From the NCBI GenBank assembly GCA_947643295.1, contig CANRVM010000051.1:1-8110 (forward strand): 8,110 nt of DNA, given 5' to 3'. How positions within the stretch are numbered: position 1 is the stretch's first letter; the number at the start of each line of letters is the position of its first letter. Position numbers and translations under genes: made by a program. The notes below the pieces were generated by a model, which saw only the letters and a program-made list of their open reading frames with translations, had not been told where the DNA came from and searched no databases. Source of the DNA: an uncultured Mycoplasmatota bacterium. Lineage in GTDB: Bacteria; Bacillota_I; Bacilli_A; RF39; UBA660. This document shows, piece by piece, positions 6,257 through 8,110 of this stretch.

Positions 6257-6270
6257 AGGAGGTTTTTTTT
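6238..6270 (+). terminator. Intrinsic terminator behind the gene remnant
   Basis: ACCTACTTTA (6238-6247) pairs with TAAAGGAGGT (6254-6263) with one A-G mismatch, around a 6-base loop ATGATA, and runs straight into eight T residues (6263-6270). The 3' arm contains AAAGGAGG, which looks like a perfect ribosome binding site but has no start codon after it. The terminator reading explains it better. No intact gene ends here. Confidence 0.7.
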
Positions 6271-6294
6271 ATTATAAATTAGCAAATATTTAGT

Positions 6295-6324
6295 TTGTAA
6301 GTATCATCTGTCGTATGCTATAAT
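6295..6324 (+). promoter_or_regulatory. Extended -10 promoter for the Nudix pseudogene and downstream genes
   Basis: TATAAT (6319-6324) is preceded by TGC, an extended -10 element. A moderate -35 box TTGTAA (6295-6300) lies 18 bases upstream. With no terminator between 6325 and the end of the window, this is the best visible promoter for the whole downstream unit, including the unrecognised gene and the SDR gene. Confidence 0.7.
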
Positions 6325-6346
6325 ACCAATAAGGAGTGAGGAATCT

Positions 6347-6809
6347 ATGAATCATCAAGCGATTCTAAATAAAATAAAAAACTTATCTGTGGAAGAAAAG
6401 AGGAATTTATCTTATCAAGAATTAGTCGAAATCATGAATAAACTTTCATCAGATGAAATCATTGAATTAAGTAATATTATTGGTTATCCAGTATTTACAC
6501 GACTATGTATGGGAGAGTTAAAGCATAAGTTTGTTCTTTTACAAGATGGGGCAGCAGCTATGATTATAAATGAAAAGGGGCAAATATTATTACAAAAAAG
6601 AGCGGATAGAGATAAATGGGGATATCGTGATAAATAATACAGCACTTTATTGTGTTTGGAATTATTCTGGAAGTCTAAAATGGGATTTTGAATCAAAGGA
6701 AATGCGATTTTTTGATTTTTATTATTTACCTGAGAATCAAAATTATAAAGACTTAATAGAAATTGGTAAGAGATTTATCAAAAGAAAAAACGGCAAAGTT
6801 GCTGGCTAA
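6347..6809 (+). pseudogene. Nudix hydrolase pseudogene lacking the Nudix box
   Basis: The first part (6347-6637, 96 codons) reads as the start of a Nudix hydrolase: a helical leader, then HKFVLLQDGAAAMIINEKG and QILLQKRADRDKWG, the strand pair that normally leads straight into the Nudix box. Instead of that box the frame ends four codons later. The next frame (shifted by +1) resumes from 6615 as NGDIVINNTALYC, KWDFESKEMRFFDF and LPENQNYKDLIEIGKRFI, typical of the C-terminal end of the same family, to a stop at 6807-6809. The GX5EX7REUXEEXGU metal-binding segment is absent from both parts, so even frameshifting would not give an active hydrolase. I estimate about 45-50 codons lost. GAGG (6338-6341) serves as ribosome binding site. 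The promoter and first frame look intact, which suggests recent damage. Confidence 0.85.
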
Positions 6810-6848
6810 GAGATAATCGAAAGATGATTTGAAAGGAGAGTCCGTTAA

Positions 6849-7808
6849 ATGGAAACAAAAGTACTCATTAAAAGAGGATTACATAACAATATCATAGATG
6901 CTTTCACTAGTTATTTTGATTCAGAAAAGATAGAGTATGTAGTAGCAGATACTTTAGATACTATTGAAAAAGATATTACGAATATTATTTATATTTGCAA
7001 TGATATGAATAAAGATGAGATTTCTATCAAAGAAAAAATTCCCCTTATTTTCGTTAGTAACACGAAAAAGATAATAGAAACCGAAGATTGTGTTATTAAT
7101 TATATTGTTACAGAATTAGTAGAGGACAATAACCACTATTCAGATGTTCAAAAAGAATATTTATTTACAAAAGGAATTTATCATATATTTTTACAAAAAG
7201 TTCAAGAATTATTAGATAACAAGGATAACTATCATGGTATGCTTTATGATATGACACAGATAAAATTAGCTCCTTACAACTGGATTTTTCATTTCGATTC
7301 CATTTCGGATACTTACTATTGGTTATCGAAAAAGAATCAGTCTATGAAAGAAGATTTTGTAAGAAGAGCCATCAATTTTTGTAGTGATAAGGTCTATGAT
7401 GATTCGTTAAGGGAAATCAATTATCTAACAGAAAAGATAATGGATATTAAAAAGGGAAGAAAAAGTATGGATTTATTTATTGGTACGAAAGAAGAGTTAA
7501 AGATACTAAAAAGTAATTATTTTTTTAGAGCTCTATTAAAAAATATTTCTTCCACTTACCATATCTATTTGATTGATAAAAAGAAATTAGAAGAAAAGAA
7601 TCCTTCTATGATGAAAAAGGTATTAGATGGTATCTGTATCTATGATGATTGTATTTACCGAGATACTTATGAGGATGAGATATCTTTAGGTTATGTAGAT
7701 TGTAATCAAGAAGTGATTGAAGAATATCAGCATTACTTTGATGTGCTAAAAAAGGAATATGGTTATCAAATAAGGTCAGAAGGTGATATGGATGAATTTC
7801 TTAAATAA
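6849..7808 (+). CDS. Unrecognised 319-residue cytoplasmic protein coupled to an SDR gene
   Basis: I do not recognise this family. The protein has no signal peptide or membrane segment and looks soluble. Residues 1-90 have an alternating strand/helix pattern (KVLIKRG, NIIYICND, IPLIFVSN, VINYIVTEL) like a small Rossmann or receiver-type fold, but without a clear nucleotide-binding motif. Residues 100-205 are mainly helical (YLFTKGIYHIFLQKVQELL, then APYNWIFHFDSISDTYYWLS). Residues 206-305 look like a second alpha/beta domain with FIGTKEELKILKSNYFF (210-226), a strand THIY-like STYHIYLIDKKKL, and an unusual acidic/aromatic run IYDDCIYRDTYEDE (264-277) continuing to LGYVDCN (280-286). AAAGGAGAG (6832-6840) lies 8 bases before the ATG. 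The 39-base gap after the Nudix pseudogene has no terminator, and the 3' end overlaps the SDR gene by 17 bases. Co-transcription and a shared role with the SDR are inferred from this overlap only. Confidence 0.85.
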   Translation: METKVLIKRGLHNNIIDAFTSYFDSEKIEYVVADTLDTIEKDITNIIYICNDMNKDEISIKEKIPLIFVSNTKKIIETEDCVINYIVTELVEDNNHYSDVQKEYLFTKGIYHIFLQKVQELLDNKDNYHGMLYDMTQIKLAPYNWIFHFDSISDTYYWLSKKNQSMKEDFVRRAINFCSDKVYDDSLREINYLTEKIMDIKKGRKSMDLFIGTKEELKILKSNYFFRALLKNISSTYHIYLIDKKKLEEKNPSMMKKVLDGICIYDDCIYRDTYEDEISLGYVDCNQEVIEEYQHYFDVLKKEYGYQIRSEGDMDEFLK

Positions 7809-8110
7809 AGTGGTATTAGTAACAGGTTCTTCTAGAGGAATTGGTAGGAGTATTGCCGTAAAATTTGCCAAAGAAGGAGCTAATGTGATTGTAAATTATA
7901 AAAATAGTGAGAAAGAAGCCGAAGTAATTACGGAGATTATTTCTAGTTATGGAAATGAGTGTATTTGTATCAAAGCAGATGTATCTAGTGAAAAAGATGT
8001 CAAAAAGATGATAGAAGAGATTATGAAAAAGTTTGGACATTTAGATATCGTTGTCAATAATGCAGGGATTGCTATTGATAGTGACTTTGAAGAAAAGAAA
8101 ATAAAAGATT
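7792..8110 (+). CDS. Short-chain dehydrogenase/reductase, FabG-like (partial, runs off the window)
   Basis: The first 106 codons of a classical SDR oxidoreductase are present and the rest lies beyond the window edge. The N-terminal Rossmann fold is clear: VVLVTGSSRGIG (7-18, the TGxxxGxG NAD(P)-binding motif), Asp63-Val64 in KADVSS (adenine contact), and IVVNNAGIA (86-94, the NNAG motif). Classical SDRs of this type are about 245 residues, so the catalytic Ser and YxxxK lie downstream and substrate cannot be judged. The sequence is close to 3-oxoacyl-ACP reductase (FabG), but sugar and alcohol dehydrogenases share these motifs. Arg15 and Asn35-Tyr36 would suit NADPH, which is a weak inference. 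AGGTGA (7781-7786) lies 5 bases before the ATG, and the start lies inside the preceding gene, giving a 17-base overlap consistent with translational coupling. Confidence 0.9.
   Translation, partial: MNFLNKVVLVTGSSRGIGRSIAVKFAKEGANVIVNYKNSEKEAEVITEIISSYGNECICIKADVSSEKDVKKMIEEIMKKFGHLDIVVNNAGIAIDSDFEEKKIKD

Larger units (their letters stand above)
5931..6295 (+). other. Gene-free decayed region between ftsW and the Nudix pseudogene
   Basis: No intact gene on either strand. From the left it holds a 10-codon open frame with a possible ribosome binding site (AAAGGA 5971-5976, ATG at 5985, stop after KQKI) and then many stops in all frames. A weak hairpin with an ATAC/GTAT core and six T residues lies at 6107-6139. 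It is followed by a longer stop-free frame (6122-6256) and a good terminator (6238-6270). The pattern fits a lost gene whose 3' end survives. I see no insertion sequence, tRNA or repeat array that would explain the loss. Confidence 0.5.

Noticed and set aside
6255..6262. AAAGGAGG as a perfect orphan ribosome binding site
   Set aside because: No ATG, GTG or TTG lies within range, and the bases are the 3' arm of a 9-pair hairpin followed by eight T residues, so the terminator reading is better.
6570..6809. A separate 79-residue gene starting at the ATG at 6570
   Set aside because: Its first 15 codons are an out-of-frame reading of the Nudix N-terminal part, and the remainder is the C-terminal part of the same broken Nudix gene.
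1..8110. TGA recoded as tryptophan (Mollicutes-type code), CRISPR arrays, tRNA or rRNA genes, insertion sequences
   Set aside because: Tryptophans use TGG and genes end in TAA or TAG without in-frame TGA in conserved regions. I saw no repeat-spacer arrays, cloverleaf-like sequences, transposase motifs or terminal inverted repeats.

Overview
The window is about 70% A+T with dense Shine-Dalgarno sites, consensus sigma-70-type promoters and short intergenic gaps ending in T-tract hairpins. The proteins fit a low-GC, Gram-positive-type (Bacillota) bacterium with a D-Ala-D-Ala-containing peptidoglycan wall; a gut Bacilli/Erysipelotrichia/RF39-like lineage is a guess from overall style only. The standard bacterial code fits: tryptophans are TGG and no gene needs TGA read-through.

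Bases 1-5930 form a cell-wall block of four plus-strand genes. In order they are: a membrane-anchored VanX/M15D-type zinc D-Ala-D-Ala peptidase with a wall-binding repeat and an SH3b domain (138-1505); a single-pass protein with an extracellular lysozyme/SLT-like domain (1645-2793); a single-pass protein with a C-terminal 3D/double-psi-beta-barrel domain and a duplicated module on its predicted cytoplasmic side (2957-4720); and the SEDS glycosyltransferase FtsW (4815-5906). Each of the four has a terminator-like hairpin behind it, and the first three have their own promoter, so they look like adjacent single-gene units rather than one operon. Together they would cover a peptide-cleaving activity, two glycan-cleaving activities and one glycan polymerase. 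The second and third share an almost identical juxtamembrane/transmembrane motif, which suggests related anchoring.

Bases 5931-6295 hold no intact gene. They contain what looks like the 3' end of a vanished gene, still followed by a good intrinsic terminator (6238-6270).

Bases 6296-8110 look like one transcription unit from a promoter at 6295-6324. It starts with a Nudix hydrolase pseudogene (6347-6809) that has lost its entire Nudix box through an internal out-of-frame deletion. Next is an unrecognised 319-residue protein (6849-7808), overlapped by 17 bases by an SDR oxidoreductase (FabG-like) cut off by the window edge.

The most unusual items are the inside/outside architecture of the third wall protein with its recent internal duplication, the shared membrane motif, a leader hairpin in front of that gene, the Nudix deletion with apparent microhomology, and the unrecognised gene coupled to the SDR.
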